DNA of 64,000 nt from Xanthobacteraceae bacterium (GTDB lineage Bacteria; Pseudomonadota; Alphaproteobacteria; Rhizobiales; Xanthobacteraceae), in contig JARBUD010000005.1 in NCBI GenBank assembly GCA_029239875.1, positions 62,001-126,000 on the forward strand. Direction: 5' to 3'. The notes under the pieces were generated by a model that worked only from the letters and a program-made list of their open reading frames with translations, was not told where the DNA came from and searched no databases. Made by a program: the position numbers and the translations under genes. This document shows positions 10,198-23,357 of this stretch, in pieces. The stretch's first letter is position 1; each line of letters opens with the position of its first letter.

Positions 10198-10437
10198 TCA
10201 GTCGATCATGCCGGTCTGCCGCGCCGTCTGGGCGGCGACCGTCTCGGCGCGGGCAACGAGATCCCAGGCGGGAATATCGCAGTCCTTGCCGAAGGTGATC
10301 CGCGGGCCGCTGCTGACCACGCGCCGGCCGCAGCCATCGTCCACCACCGAGAATTCGTAGATGTGGTGGGCGACACGGTGCATCACGCGCACGGTGGAAG
10401 GCGAAAGCGTGACAACGTCGAAATCGTCTTGCGGCAT
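10198..10437 (-). CDS. Hypothetical 79-aa protein
   Basis: A soluble 79-aa protein starting MPQDDFDVVTLSPSTVRVMHRV. GGGGAGGGG upstream of the ATG at 10437 is a strong ribosome binding site, and codon use matches the neighbours, so I take it as real. The sequence GPRITFGKDCDIPAWDLV suggests a small mixed alpha/beta domain. No family or function is recognised. Confidence 0.6.
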   Translation of the reverse strand: MPQDDFDVVTLSPSTVRVMHRVAHHIYEFSVVDDGCGRRVVSSGPRITFGKDCDIPAWDLVARAETVAAQTARQTGMID

Positions 10438-10536
10438 GTTCGTCCCCTCCCCTGCTTGCCCGTCGCGGAGACGGGCGGCGCGGCCGCTTCTACGGCTCGA
10501 TCTGGGTCCCGGCGGCTGGTCGGCACCGGGCCGTCT

Positions 10537-10561
10537 GGAACTTTCGTCCAATACGCGCGTT
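10537..10561 (+). promoter_or_regulatory. EcfG-type general stress promoter
   Basis: GGAAC (10537-10541), 16 nt, CGTT (10558-10561) matches exactly the GGAAC-N16-CGTT consensus used by the EcfG sigma factor in the alphaproteobacterial general stress response. It lies in a 317-bp stretch without a recognisable gene (10438-10754) and points toward the 85-aa protein gene, leaving an untranslated leader of about 190 nt. Confidence 0.6.
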
Positions 10562-10754
10562 GGAACAACGGGAATCTGTGCGAGGGGGAAATATTGCCAG
10601 ATAAAGGTGTTCAGGATTGGGGTCGCTCCACACCGGCGCGCGCTTCCGGTGTGAGCACCCGACGTCGTTCCCGCCCCTCATCCGCGCCGCGCGGTGGGCA
10701 AAAGCCCTTCCGATTCAAGGCCCGCCGTGCGACGCCGAGCCGGAGTAACGCCGC

Positions 10755-11012
10755 ATGAACCGCACCACAGCCCTCATCATCGCCGCCGTCGTGCTGATCC
10801 TCGCGATCTATGCCGCCGTCCAGTATTCGGGACGGATGACCACGCAGCCTACCGAGAGCCCGACGCCGCCCGCTTCCACTTCGCCGACCACGCCACCGGC
10901 CCCTGGTTCCTCGGCGACCACGCCCCCGGCCGCGCCGAGCCCGGCCACGCCGGAGAGCACCCCGCCGGCCCCGGCTCCCAGTGGTTCGCCGGCGACGCCG
11001 AATACGCCATAA
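10755..11012 (+). CDS. Small membrane-anchored Pro/Thr/Ser-rich protein
   Basis: An 85-aa protein with an N-terminal hydrophobic anchor (about residues 6-24) followed by about 55 residues of Pro, Thr, Ser and Ala repeats (PTPPASTSPTTPPAP...). The low-complexity tail should be extended and extracytoplasmic. CCGGAG precedes the ATG. It is probably under the EcfG promoter upstream. No homologous family is recognised; such proteins often act as envelope spacers, but that is speculation. Confidence 0.55.
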   Translation: MNRTTALIIAAVVLILAIYAAVQYSGRMTTQPTESPTPPASTSPTTPPAPGSSATTPPAAPSPATPESTPPAPAPSGSPATPNTP

Positions 11013-11074
11013 GACTCGGTCATCACGATCGGCGTTCATCCCCCCGGGGCCCGGCCCCAGGGGGATGAGTTCTC

Positions 11075-14000
11075 TCAGGATTGCGCGCCGCGCTCCCTCG
11101 CCATGGCGGCGAGCGCGGCGCGCGCACGTCGGCTGTCCATAGCCTCGCCTATGGGATGGGACAGCCGGCGCCGCCAGTTCGGCCGCTCGCGGTCGGTGCC
11201 CGGCAGGTTCACCGCCACGGTCTCGCCCGCGAGGTCGTCCAGCTGCGCCAGCGCCAGCATGGACGGCGTGCGGGCGACGAAGCCATGCACGGCGGCAAGG
11301 AAAGACTCGTCGAGCGGCGCATCGGCCGCCGGCAGTTCTGCAATCAGTCCCGCCTTGAGCAGCGCCTGGCCCAACTCCTCGCGCTCGCGGGCGCGCTCGA
11401 CCAGCGCCTTCTCGAAGCTCGCCTCGTCCTCGAGTTCCAGTTTTCGGCGCTCATCGAGGTCCACGCCCCGCCACCAGCCGGCGAGGGTCGGCAGGTCGTG
11501 CGTCGACACGCAGGCCGCCGCGAGCGCCGGGTAGGCGGACGGCGGCGCGAACTCTTCGCCCTGCCGCTCGAACCACAGCACGCGGTAGGACAGCATGCGC
11601 TCGCCGGCGAGCTGGTCACGCATGCCGAACGGCACGGTGCCGAGATCCTCGCCGACGACGAGGCATTTCGCCCGCATGCTCTCCAGCGCCACCTGTCCGG
11701 CGAGGCTCTCGAAGGGCATGGCGAGATAGGTGCCCTCCGCTCCGCTCGCGCCGTGCGGGATGAGGAAGAGCCGGCGCAACCCCATCACATGGTCGATCCT
11801 GAGCGCGCCGGCGTGGCGCATATTCGCTCGCACCAGACCGGCGAAGCTGCGATAGCCATCGCGCTGCAGGGCGAGCGGGTCGAAGGGCGGCAGGTTCCAG
11901 TTCTGCCCCTCTGGGCCGAGCGGATCGGGCGGCGCGCCGACGCTTACACCCTGCATGATCATCGCCGCCTCGGACCAGGCCTCGGCCCCGTCCGGCGCCG
12001 TGCCCACCGCGAGGTCGCGGTAGAGGCCGAGCGAGAGTCCCGCCTCCCGCGCCTTGCCGGCCGCCGCCGCGAGCTGGCAGTCGGCCACCCACTGCTGCCA
12101 CAGCGCGAAGCGCACCGCCTCGGAGTGCGTACCGGCGAAGTTCTCGACCGCCGCACTGCCGACCTCGCTCAGGCCGCCGGGCCAGTCGCGCCATCCCTTC
12201 CCTGGGTTTTCAGCGGCTATCGCCTGATGGATGGCGAAGCGGCGCAGCGTCTCGCCGCCTTCGGCGACGAAGCGGTCGAAATCCGGATCCGTGCGGAACG
12301 CGGCGAAGGCCGCCTTCAGCGCCACCTCCTTCGCCGCCCAGACGCCGGTGTAGTCCACCGCCTCCTTGGCCGAGAGCGCGGCGAAGGGCGCGGTGTCGGC
12401 CCCGAGCGTCGCGACGTCGATATAGACGGGATCGAGGAAGCGCCGGTCGGAGGGCGAATAGGGGCTCGCCCGCTCGCGGTCGCCGGGGAACAGCGCGTGC
12501 AGCGGGTTGAGCCCGAGCACCGATACGCCCTGCCGCGCCGCCAGCTCGGCGAGTTCACCCAGTGCGGTGAAGTCGCCGATGCCCTGATCGAGCGTGGCCC
12601 GGCGCAACGTGTAGAGATGAATGCCGACACCGGTCAGCCTTCCACCCCCGGCAAGCTCCGGCGGCAAATAGCAGGCCGGCGGAGCGACGGTGAGCCGGCA
12701 CTGCGTGCCGCCGAGATCGAGCACATGCCGCCCGACCGGCAGCTCCGGCAGCTCGATGGTGCGGGTCGTCGCCGGCCGCCCGTCCGGCCGCGTCGCCCGC
12801 TCGCGCCGGCCGTCCTCGGGGCGGATGGCCAGTTCGCGCTCGCCGCCGTCCTCAAGGCGGATGGAAAGGTCGAGCCGTCGCGGCGCCTCGGCCGCAGTAC
12901 CGCTCGAGGTCAGCGTCAGCGGCGCGCCGGCGCACAGCACATGGGCGAAAGGCAGGTCGCGGCCGAAGCGTTGCTCGGACAGCAGCGCGAGGCTGTCGCG
13001 GACCTCGCCGCCGGTCCCTGCCGGCAAGTCGAGCGCGGCGAGCAGCGCGCGCTTGGTGTCATCGCCGACCGGGTGGCGCTCCCCAATGACGTCCCACCAT
13101 TCCTTGTCGATGCCGGCGGCGGCGGAGAGCCGCTCCAGCAGCACCGGATCGGTACCGTTGCGGGCAGCGCCCGTCACCGGCTCCTCGGCCAGGATCAGCA
13201 CGGCGCGGCCGGCCAGCTCGAAAGGCTCGCCGGCGGCAGTGCCCTCCGGATGCGCGGTATCGGCAATGACGCGCCAGGCGAAGCCTTCGCGCGGCGGTGG
13301 CAAGGTGAGCGAATGGCCGGAATCGGAGGCGTTCAGCGCCACCGCCACGCGATCGGCCGGCTCATCCCCGTCCGGCGGCGCGTAGAACAGCGCCACCAGC
13401 GCGCCGCTCGCCGCGTCGTCCCACGCCACCGGCGTGCCGTCCGGCGCGTGCCACTCGACGTCGGGAATGCCGCTGGCATCGAGCGGATGGCCGGTCAGCG
13501 GCGCCTCCAGCCGCAGCGCGCGGTGGGCGAGGCGCAGCTTCACCAGCTTGGCGGTGAAGGCGGCGAGAGACTCGTCGGTCTTCGACCAGTCGAGCCAGGC
13601 GAGCTCGTTGTCCTGCGCATAGGCATTGTTGTTGCCGGCCTGCGAGCGGCCGCACTCGTCGCCCATGGTGAGCATGGGCGTGCCGCGGGCGACGAGCAGC
13701 GTCGCCAGCAGCGCCCGCATGTCGGCGTGCCGTGCCGCTTGAACCGCCGGATCGTCGGTCCAGCCTTCGACGCCGTGGTTCCAGCTGTGGTTGTCGCTGG
13801 TGCCGTCGCGATTGCCCTCGCCATTGGCCTCGTTGTGCTTGCCCTCGAAGGAAACGAGGTCGGCCAGCGTGAAGCCGTCATGGGCGGTGACGAAGTTGAT
13901 GCCACGCGACAGCGGCCGGCGGCGGGCGGCGAAGATGTCGGCCGAGCCGGCGAGCCGCGTGGCGACCTCGCCCACCATGCCCCGCTCGCCGCGCCAGAAG

Positions 14001-15220
14001 CGCCGCGCCGTGTCGCGGAACTTGTCGTTCCACTCGCCCCAGTTCGGCGGGAACTGCCCGACCTGATAGCCGCCCGGGCCGATATCCCACGGCTCGGCGA
14101 TGAGCGCGAGATCGCGCAGCATCGGATCCTGCTGGAGCGCAGCGAGGAAGGGCGCTTCGGGGTCGAAGCCGTCGACCCGCCGCCCGAGCGTCGCCGCGAG
14201 GTCGAAGCGGAAGCCGTCGAGGCCGAGCGCCGCCCAGCGCCGCAGCATGTCCATGCCGAGCCGCAACACCGGCGCGCGCTCCAGCGCCAGCGTGTTGCCG
14301 GTGCCGGCATCGTTGATGAGGCGCGCGGGATCGTCCTTGGCGTGGCGGTAATAGGTCGCGTTGTCGAGGCCGCGCAGGCTCACCGTCGGGCCGAACTCGT
14401 CGCTCTCGCCGCTGTGGTTCAGCACCACGTCGAGCACGACCTTGATGCCGGCGCCGCGCAGCGCCTCGATGGCGAGCGCCACCTCCTCAAAGCCCCCCGG
14501 CGCGAGGCGCGGGTCCGGCGCGCCGAAGACGACGGGGTTGTAGCCCCAGTAATTGGTGAGCCCGAGCGCGGGCAGATGCCGCTCGTCGATCCACGCCATG
14601 GACGGCATCAGCTCGACCGTGGTGACGCCGAGCCTCACCAGATGATCGAGCGCCGGCGGCTGCGCCAGGCCTGCGAAGGTGCCGCGCATCTCCAGCGGAA
14701 CGCCCTCGTGGCGCTTGGTGAAGCCGCGCACATTGAGCTCGTAGAGCACTTCGCCGTCCCAGCGGAAGGGCAGCGCCGGGCGCGGCGCCATGCCGTCCGG
14801 CTGCGGCACGATGGCCTTGGGCACCACATGGGCGCTGTCGGTCTCGTCATGGTCGGCGCCGCGGGCGCGGGCGTCGAACATGGCCGGGTCGAGCCGGAAC
14901 GGCCGGTCGAACCGGCTCGCATAAGGGTCGACCAGCAGCTTGTAGGGATTGAAGCGGTGCCCCCTGTCTGGCGCCCACGGTCCTGCCGCGCGCAGCCCGT
15001 AGCGGGAACCGGGCGGCACGCCGGCGATATGGCCGTGGAAGATGTCGCCGGTGCGCCCCGGCAGGGCGATGCGGGCGACTTCCTGCTCGCCTGCGGCGTC
15101 GAACAGGCAGAACTCGATGCGCTCGGCATTGGCCGAGAACACCGCGACATTCACCCCCGCCGCATCCGCCGTGACGCCGAGCGGCTCGTAATGGCCCGGC
15201 GAAACGCGAAGGTCGCTCAC
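11075..15220 (-). CDS. glgX-malQ: Glycogen debranching enzyme GlgX fused to 4-alpha-glucanotransferase MalQ
   Basis: A single 1,381-aa reading frame. Residues about 1-690 are a GlgX-type isoamylase: CBM48 domain, then a GH13 barrel with [24 protein letters not shown], nucleophile D340 in [13 protein letters not shown] and acid/base E376 in [12 protein letters not shown]. Residues about 700-1381 are a GH77 amylomaltase: GIHLYTLRR...GIGDF, nucleophile D1143 in [13 protein letters not shown]. The first half trims short branches from phosphorylase-limited glycogen and the second recycles the released malto-oligosaccharides. It starts with GTG, overlapping the glgA stop (GTGA, 15217-15220). No frameshift is needed to join the halves. 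Confidence 0.9.
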   Translation of the reverse strand: MSDLRVSPGHYEPLGVTADAAGVNVAVFSANAERIEFCLFDAAGEQEVARIALPGRTGDIFHGHIAGVPPGSRYGLRAAGPWAPDRGHRFNPYKLLVDPYASRFDRPFRLDPAMFDARARGADHDETDSAHVVPKAIVPQPDGMAPRPALPFRWDGEVLYELNVRGFTKRHEGVPLEMRGTFAGLAQPPALDHLVRLGVTTVELMPSMAWIDERHLPALGLTNYWGYNPVVFGAPDPRLAPGGFEEVALAIEALRGAGIKVVLDVVLNHSGESDEFGPTVSLRGLDNATYYRHAKDDPARLINDAGTGNTLALERAPVLRLGMDMLRRWAALGLDGFRFDLAATLGRRVDGFDPEAPFLAALQQDPMLRDLALIAEPWDIGPGGYQVGQFPPNWGEWNDKFRDTARRFWRGERGMVGEVATRLAGSADIFAARRRPLSRGINFVTAHDGFTLADLVSFEGKHNEANGEGNRDGTSDNHSWNHGVEGWTDDPAVQAARHADMRALLATLLVARGTPMLTMGDECGRSQAGNNNAYAQDNELAWLDWSKTDESLAAFTAKLVKLRLAHRALRLEAPLTGHPLDASGIPDVEWHAPDGTPVAWDDAASGALVALFYAPPDGDEPADRVAVALNASDSGHSLTLPPPREGFAWRVIADTAHPEGTAAGEPFELAGRAVLILAEEPVTGAARNGTDPVLLERLSAAAGIDKEWWDVIGERHPVGDDTKRALLAALDLPAGTGGEVRDSLALLSEQRFGRDLPFAHVLCAGAPLTLTSSGTAAEAPRRLDLSIRLEDGGERELAIRPEDGRRERATRPDGRPATTRTIELPELPVGRHVLDLGGTQCRLTVAPPACYLPPELAGGGRLTGVGIHLYTLRRATLDQGIGDFTALGELAELAARQGVSVLGLNPLHALFPGDRERASPYSPSDRRFLDPVYIDVATLGADTAPFAALSAKEAVDYTGVWAAKEVALKAAFAAFRTDPDFDRFVAEGGETLRRFAIHQAIAAENPGKGWRDWPGGLSEVGSAAVENFAGTHSEAVRFALWQQWVADCQLAAAAGKAREAGLSLGLYRDLAVGTAPDGAEAWSEAAMIMQGVSVGAPPDPLGPEGQNWNLPPFDPLALQRDGYRSFAGLVRANMRHAGALRIDHVMGLRRLFLIPHGASGAEGTYLAMPFESLAGQVALESMRAKCLVVGEDLGTVPFGMRDQLAGERMLSYRVLWFERQGEEFAPPSAYPALAAACVSTHDLPTLAGWWRGVDLDERRKLELEDEASFEKALVERAREREELGQALLKAGLIAELPAADAPLDESFLAAVHGFVARTPSMLALAQLDDLAGETVAVNLPGTDRERPNWRRRLSHPIGEAMDSRRARAALAAMARERGAQS

Positions 15221-16674
15221 GCGGCGCGCTCCGCCGCGAGCTGGCGGAACAGCGCGTCATACTGCTTGGCGGCGCGTTCCCAGGAGACGTCGGTAGTCAT
15301 GGCGTTGCGCTGCAGCTTCTTCCACAGCGCCTTGTCCTGCCAAAGGCCGGCGACGCGCTTCAAAGCAAGCTGCAGCGCCGGCGCGGTGACGGGAGAGAAC
15401 TGCACGCCGGTGCCGACTCCGGTGGTACGCGCCATCTCGTTGACGTCGATCACCGTGTCGGCGAGGCCGCCCACGCGGGAGACCAGCGGCAGCGCGCCGT
15501 AGCGCAGCGCCGAGAGCTGGGTCAGCCCGCAGGGCTCGAAGCGCGAGGGCACGATGAGGACGTCGGAGCCGGCCTGGATCAGGTGCGCCGCCTTCTCGTC
15601 ATAGCCGAGCTCGACGCCGATGCGGCCGGGATTGGTCTGCGCCGCCCAGGAGAAGCGACCCGCGAGGTCGGCGTCGCCCGCGCCGAGCAGCACCAGTTGC
15701 GCGCCGAGGCCGGTGAGCGTGTGCAGGCTGTCGGCCAGCAGGTCGAGCCCCTTCTGCCAGGAGAGCCGGCTCACCACGCCGAACAGCAGCGTGTCCGGGT
15801 TGGGATCGAGGCCGAAGGACTGCTGCAGGGCGGCCTTGTTGGCCGCGCGGGCCTTCAGCTTCTTCTCGTCGAAGGGTGCAGGGATCAGCTTGTCGGCGGC
15901 CGGGTTCCACGTCGCCTCGTCGAGCCCGTTCAATATGCCCGACAGCACATCGCTGCGCGCATTCAGCAGCCCGTCGAGACCCATACCGCCCTCGGGCAGC
16001 AGGATCTCGCCGGCATAGCCGGGCGAGACGGTGGTGATGCGGTCGGCGAGCTGAAGGCCGGCCTTGAGGTAGCCGACCATGCCGTAATATTCGACACCAT
16101 CGACCGCGAAAGCATGCGGCGGCAGGCCCAGCATGCCGAACATGTGGGCGGGGAACTGGCCCTGGAAGGCGATGTTGTGGATCGTCATCACCGTTCCCGG
16201 CCGCCGCCCGCCGGAATAGTGGAGATAGGCCGGGGCGAGGCCCGCCTGCCAGTCGTGCGCATGCACGATGTCGGGCACGAAACCCGGCAGCAGGCCCAGA
16301 CCGAGGCCGGAGGCCACCGCGCCGAGCGCGGCGAAGCGCTGGGCATTGTCGCCCCAGTCGACGCCGTTCGGGCCGACATAGGGGCCGCCGGGACGGTTGT
16401 AGAGATGGGGGGCGTCGATGACGAAGAGGTCGAGCCCGCCGGCCGTGCCGGCGAGGAGCCGCGCCGGCCCGCCGAAAAGATGGTCGAAACGGTGCACCGT
16501 CTCGCCCTCGCCGAGCGCCGCCAGCACGGCCGGATAGCCCGGCAGCAGCGTGCGGGTCTCGATGCCGTGCGGCGCCAGCGCGCCCGGCAGCGCGCCGGCG
16601 ACATCCGCCAGCCCGCCGGTCTTCACCAGCGGGAAAACCTCGGAAACGACCGAAAGAACCTTCAACGATGACAC
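15217..16674 (-). CDS. glgA: Glycogen synthase (GT5)
   Basis: A 485-aa bacterial glycogen synthase that adds ADP-glucose to glycogen. The N-terminal ADP-glucose motif KTGGLADV (residues 18-25) and the C-terminal GT-B signature, with [17 protein letters not shown], are intact and the length is usual for the family. It starts at GTG (16674), 24 bp downstream of the glgC stop, with AAGGGG upstream. It is part of glgP-B-C-A-X. Confidence 0.95.
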   Translation of the reverse strand: MSSLKVLSVVSEVFPLVKTGGLADVAGALPGALAPHGIETRTLLPGYPAVLAALGEGETVHRFDHLFGGPARLLAGTAGGLDLFVIDAPHLYNRPGGPYVGPNGVDWGDNAQRFAALGAVASGLGLGLLPGFVPDIVHAHDWQAGLAPAYLHYSGGRRPGTVMTIHNIAFQGQFPAHMFGMLGLPPHAFAVDGVEYYGMVGYLKAGLQLADRITTVSPGYAGEILLPEGGMGLDGLLNARSDVLSGILNGLDEATWNPAADKLIPAPFDEKKLKARAANKAALQQSFGLDPNPDTLLFGVVSRLSWQKGLDLLADSLHTLTGLGAQLVLLGAGDADLAGRFSWAAQTNPGRIGVELGYDEKAAHLIQAGSDVLIVPSRFEPCGLTQLSALRYGALPLVSRVGGLADTVIDVNEMARTTGVGTGVQFSPVTAPALQLALKRVAGLWQDKALWKKLQRNAMTTDVSWERAAKQYDALFRQLAAERAA

Positions 16675-16698
16675 GCCCGACCCAGCCCCTTCAGTTCC

Positions 16699-17967
16699 TC
16701 AATTCGACAGGCGGTCGATCATCGACTGGGTGATGAGGCAGATGCCCTTCTCCGTGCGCCGGAAGCGCTTGGCGTCCAGTTCCGGGTCCTCGCCCACCAC
16801 GAGGCCTTCCGGAATCCGCACATGGGAATCGATCACCACGTTCTTCAGCCGCGCCGAGCGCCCGACCTCCACATAAGGCAAGATGACACCGTTTTCGATG
16901 GCGCCGTAGGAATTCACCCGCACGCCGGTGAACAGCAGCGCACGGCGCAGCGACGAGCCGGAGACGATGCAGCCGCCCGAGACCAGCGACGAGATCGCCT
17001 GGCCGCGCCGTCCCTCGTCGTCGTGCACGAACTTGGCCGGTGGGGTGATCTCGGCATAGGTCCAGATCGGCCAGTCGCGATCGTAGAGGTCGAGCTCGGG
17101 CACCACGCCGGTGAGGTCGATATTCGCCTCCCAATAGGCGTCGACCGTGCCGACGTCGCGCCAATAGGGCGCCGTCTCCATGTCGGAGCGCACGCAGGAG
17201 CGCGAGAAATGGTGCGCCACCGCTTTGCCGTGCTTGACGATGTGGGGGATGATGTCCTTGCCGAAGTCATGCGCCGAATTGGGGTCGGCGGCGTCGCGGC
17301 GCAGCTGGTCGATCAGGAACTTGGTCTCGAAGACGTAGATGCCCATCGAGGCCAGCGCCTTGTCGGGACGACCGGGCATGGGCGGCGGGTCCTTCGGCTT
17401 CTCCAGGAAGGAGATGATGTTGTCCTGCTCGTCGACATGCATCACGCCGAAGGCGCTCGCCTCCTCGCGCGGCACTTCTAGGCAGCCCACCGTCACGTCG
17501 GCCCCCGCGTCGACATGCTGCTGCAGCATGACCTCGTAGTCCTGCTTGTACACGTGGTCGCCGGCCAGGATGATCATGTGGCGGGTGTCGTAAGCCTCGA
17601 TGATGTCGAGGTTCTGGTAGACGGCGTCCGCTGTGCCTAAATACCACATCGTCTCCGAGACGCGCTGGCTGGCGGGCAGCACGTCGAAGCTCTCATTGCG
17701 TTCCTGGCGCAGGAAGTTCCAGCCGCGCTGCATGTGGCGGATCAGGCTATGCGCCTGGTACTGGGTGGCGACGCCGATGCGGCGTATGCCGGAGTTGATG
17801 GCGTTCGACAAAGCGAAATCGATGATGCGCGACTTGCCGCCGAAATAGATCGCCGGCTTCGCCCGTCGGTCGGTCAGCTCCATCAACCGGCTGCCGCGGC
17901 CGCCGGCGAGGACATAGGCCATCGCCGAACGGGCGAGTGGAGCATTCTGGAGCGTGGGCCGTGCCAT
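16699..17967 (-). CDS. glgC: Glucose-1-phosphate adenylyltransferase (ADP-glucose pyrophosphorylase)
   Basis: A 422-aa enzyme making ADP-glucose, the committed step of glycogen synthesis. Visible are the nucleotide-binding AGGRGSRL (residues 21-28), [15 protein letters not shown] with the activator-site lysine region, and the C-terminal left-handed helix domain. It lies 24 bp from glgB and 24 bp from glgA in the same operon. Allosteric control by glycolytic intermediates is known for the family. Confidence 0.96.
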   Translation of the reverse strand: MARPTLQNAPLARSAMAYVLAGGRGSRLMELTDRRAKPAIYFGGKSRIIDFALSNAINSGIRRIGVATQYQAHSLIRHMQRGWNFLRQERNESFDVLPASQRVSETMWYLGTADAVYQNLDIIEAYDTRHMIILAGDHVYKQDYEVMLQQHVDAGADVTVGCLEVPREEASAFGVMHVDEQDNIISFLEKPKDPPPMPGRPDKALASMGIYVFETKFLIDQLRRDAADPNSAHDFGKDIIPHIVKHGKAVAHHFSRSCVRSDMETAPYWRDVGTVDAYWEANIDLTGVVPELDLYDRDWPIWTYAEITPPAKFVHDDEGRRGQAISSLVSGGCIVSGSSLRRALLFTGVRVNSYGAIENGVILPYVEVGRSARLKNVVIDSHVRIPEGLVVGEDPELDAKRFRRTEKGICLITQSMIDRLSN

Positions 17968-17991
17968 TTGGCGTCTTCTCCCTGAACCTTG

Positions 17992-20226
17992 CTATTGTCC
18001 GGCCGCCGTCTCGCCCGCGGGCGGAGGTGGTTCCGGTTCCCATCTGAAATAGAGCGTGGCGAGCGGCGGCAGCACGACATGCGCGCTCGCCGGCTGGCCG
18101 TGCGCCGGCTCGGCGACGGCGGTGACCGTGCCGAGATTGCCGAGCCCCGAGCCGCCGTAATCGGTCGCGTCGGTGTTGAGGATCTCGCGCCAGGTGCCGG
18201 CCTGCGGCAGGCCGATGCGATAATCGGGGCGCGGCACCGGCGTGAGATTCGAGACCATGGCGATCGGCGGATCATCTGGTCCGCCGAAGCGCAGCCAGGC
18301 GAACACTGACTGGTTGCGGTCGTCGACCACGATCCAGCGGAAGCCCTCCGGCTCGCAGTCGCGCGCGTGCAGCGCGATCTCGTCGCGATAACGGTGGTTG
18401 AGGTCGCGCACCAGGAGCTGCATGCCGCGATGATGCGGCCCCATGCCGACGAGGTGCCAGTCGAGCGAGCGCGCCTCGCTCCATTCATTGCGCTGGGCGA
18501 ACTCCTGGCCCATGAACAGCAGCTTCTTGCCGGGATAGGCCCACATCATCCCGTAATAGGCGCGCATGGTGGCGAAGCGCTGCCAGTCGTCGCCCGGCAT
18601 ACGGCCGAAGATCGTGCCCTTCCCGTGCACCACCTCGTCATGCGAGAGCGGCAGCACGAAGTTCTCCGAGAAGGCGTACATCAGCCCGAAGGTGATCTTG
18701 TCGTGGTGCCAGGGGCGGTAGACGGCATCGGTCGACATGTAGTCGAGCGTGTCGTGCATCCAGCCCATGTTCCACTTGAAGCCGAAGCCGAGGCCACCGG
18801 TGTGGACCGGCTGCGAAACGCCGGCCCAGGAGGTCGATTCCTCGGCGATCACCACCGTGCCGGGGTGCTCGGCATAGATCACCGTGTTGGCGCGCTGCAG
18901 GAAGGCGACGGCGTCCTTGTTGTCGTTGGAGCCGTCGGGGTTAGGCGACCATTCGCCATGACGGCGCGAGTAGTCGAGATAGAGCATCGAGGCCACCGCA
19001 TCCACGCGCAGCCCGTCTATGTGGAAACGGTCGAGCCAGTAGAGCGCGTTGGCGATCAGCATATTGGCGACCTCACGCCGGCCGAAGTCGTAGATCGCCG
19101 TATTCCAGTCCGGGTGGAAGCCGCGCTTCGGGTCGGGATGCTCGTAGAGCGTCGAGCCGTCGAAATGGGCGAGGCCATGGATGTCGGTCGGGAAATGCGC
19201 CGGCACCCAGTCGAGGATGATCGACAGCCCGGCCTGATGCGCCTTGTCGACGAAGCGCGCAAAGCCGGCCGGATCGCCGAAACGGCTGGTCGGTGCGAAC
19301 AGGCCGATCGGCTGGTAGCCCCAGGAGGCGTCGAGCGGATGCTCGGAAATAGGCAGCAGCTCGATATGGGTGAACCCCATCCAGGAGGCGTAGGAGACGA
19401 GCTGGTCGGCCAGTTCGTCATAGGTGAGGAACTGCCCCCAGTCGCCGCGGCGCCATGAGCCGAGATGCACCTCGTAGACCGACATCGGCTTGCGCCGCGC
19501 CTCGCCGTCATTGCGCGAGGCGACATGCGCCTCGTCGTGCCACTCGAAATTGTCGGTGCGCGCCACTACGGAGCCGGTGGCGGGGCGGAACTCGCCCTTG
19601 AACCCGAACGGGTCGGCCTTGAGCGGCAGCAGCCGTCCGTCGCCGGAGATGATCTCGTATTTGTAGATCGTCCCCTCGCCCACGCTCGGCGCGAATATCT
19701 CCCACAACCCGCTGTCGACGCGCTTGCGCATCTGGTGGCGGCGCCCGTCCCACTGGTTGAAGTCGCCAACCACGGAAACGCGCGAAGCGTTGGGCGCCCA
19801 CACCGCGAAGCGCACGCCCTCAACCCCCTCATGCACGTCGGGATGCGCGCCGAGCCGCTCATAGAGCTGGCGGTGCGTGCCCTCGACGAGGAGGTAGTCG
19901 TCCATCGGCCCCAGCACGGGACCGAAGGAATAGGGGTCGTGGATCACCCATTCGCCGCCGGCATTGCGCGCGCGCAGGCAGTAGCGCGCCCAGGCCGGGC
20001 GACCGGGCACCCGCCCCTCGAAGAAGCCGGCATCGTGCCGGCGGTCGAGCTCGACGATCAGCGTGCCGCCGGGCTCGATCGCCTCCAGCGTGTCGGCATG
20101 GGGAACGAAGGCGCGGATGACGAGGCCGCCGGTCGTTTCGTGGGGCCCGAGCAGCGCGAACGGGTCGTGATGGCGGCCCCCGACGAGTGCATCGACCTCA
20201 TGGCCGGGGGCCTGCCATTCCAACAT
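17992..20226 (-). CDS. glgB: 1,4-alpha-glucan branching enzyme
   Basis: A 744-aa GH13 branching enzyme with N-terminal N-domain, CBM48 ([23 protein letters not shown]) and catalytic barrel. The nucleophile is D409 in [12 protein letters not shown] and the acid/base E462 in VIAEESTSW, close to D405 and E458 of the E. coli enzyme. A GTG start 84 bp upstream is possible, but the ATG giving [22 protein letters not shown] fits family N-termini and has GGTGAGG upstream. Second gene of the glg operon. Confidence 0.95.
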   Translation of the reverse strand: MLEWQAPGHEVDALVGGRHHDPFALLGPHETTGGLVIRAFVPHADTLEAIEPGGTLIVELDRRHDAGFFEGRVPGRPAWARYCLRARNAGGEWVIHDPYSFGPVLGPMDDYLLVEGTHRQLYERLGAHPDVHEGVEGVRFAVWAPNASRVSVVGDFNQWDGRRHQMRKRVDSGLWEIFAPSVGEGTIYKYEIISGDGRLLPLKADPFGFKGEFRPATGSVVARTDNFEWHDEAHVASRNDGEARRKPMSVYEVHLGSWRRGDWGQFLTYDELADQLVSYASWMGFTHIELLPISEHPLDASWGYQPIGLFAPTSRFGDPAGFARFVDKAHQAGLSIILDWVPAHFPTDIHGLAHFDGSTLYEHPDPKRGFHPDWNTAIYDFGRREVANMLIANALYWLDRFHIDGLRVDAVASMLYLDYSRRHGEWSPNPDGSNDNKDAVAFLQRANTVIYAEHPGTVVIAEESTSWAGVSQPVHTGGLGFGFKWNMGWMHDTLDYMSTDAVYRPWHHDKITFGLMYAFSENFVLPLSHDEVVHGKGTIFGRMPGDDWQRFATMRAYYGMMWAYPGKKLLFMGQEFAQRNEWSEARSLDWHLVGMGPHHRGMQLLVRDLNHRYRDEIALHARDCEPEGFRWIVVDDRNQSVFAWLRFGGPDDPPIAMVSNLTPVPRPDYRIGLPQAGTWREILNTDATDYGGSGLGNLGTVTAVAEPAHGQPASAHVVLPPLATLYFRWEPEPPPPAGETAAGQ

Positions 20227-20353
20227 TACCGCCAACCTCACCTGTCCCGTACTTCCGGTATCAAGGCCCGGGCACAGTGAAGGTTCCTCTACCGCCAAGA
20301 CAAAGTCCACAATCCGCGGCCACGAACCGTGGCACTAGGTAAACGGCGGACCA

Positions 20354-20370
20354 TCCGGCGCGACGCCGGA
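20354..20370 (-). other. Hairpin between glgP and glgB
   Basis: TCCGGCG / CGCCGGA with a 3-nt loop lies 16 bp past the glgP stop in the 159-bp glgP-glgB gap. There is no T-run. It may attenuate or stabilise the transcript between these two genes. Confidence 0.35.
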
Positions 20371-20385
20371 CGGCCCGCGGCGGCG

Positions 20386-22887
<2,502 letters not shown>

Positions 22888-22966
22888 GCAGCTTGTGCTC
22901 CCGTTGCGACCTGCCACCCCGGATGGCGGCCGCCGTTCCTTGCTCGATGCAACCTTTTGGCCAACT

Positions 22967-23344
22967 TCAGCTGGTGCGGGTGTCCCGCTCGAATGCCGCC
23001 AGTCCCAGGACCAGCCATCCGAGGATCAGAATAGTCCCGCCCGTCGGCGCGGCCATAGGAAAAATGGGCGTGCCCCAGAGCACCCGCGTGATCAGCGCGG
23101 CGCTGAACAGCAGCGTGCCGGCGGCAATGATGCCGCCGCCGACGGTGGCGAAGGACCAGCCCGGCCCCCGCGCGGCCGCCAGCGCGCTGGCACCGACGAC
23201 GGCGGCCGCGCCGAGCATGAGGAAGCTGGCGGCCGTGGCGAGGGCAGGATCGGCATCGACATGCACGCCGGCCGCCGCGGCGGCCACCCCCGCCGCACCC
23301 ATCAGCCCGGCGAGGAGGACGAGGAAGCGGCGATAGGCGTTCAT
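22967..23344 (-). CDS. DUF423 family membrane protein
   Basis: A 125-aa protein with four predicted membrane helices and the DUF423 (YgdD-like) signature, GTLLFSAALITRVLWG followed by PMAAPTGGTILILGW. Function is unknown in the family. It sits between cobB (13 bp upstream, same strand) and glgP, so it could be the last gene of the cob transcript or travel with glg. Confidence 0.85.
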   Translation of the reverse strand: MNAYRRFLVLLAGLMGAAGVAAAAAGVHVDADPALATAASFLMLGAAAVVGASALAAARGPGWSFATVGGGIIAAGTLLFSAALITRVLWGTPIFPMAAPTGGTILILGWLVLGLAAFERDTRTS

Positions 23345-23357
23345 GGGCTCACTCCAT

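Noticed and set aside
11081-15502. A plus-strand open frame of about 1,470 codons opposite the GlgX-MalQ and GlgA genes
   Set aside because: It is the antisense shadow of two genes with clear catalytic motifs; its translation is Arg/Gly/Glu-rich with no domain. Long antisense frames are expected at this GC content.
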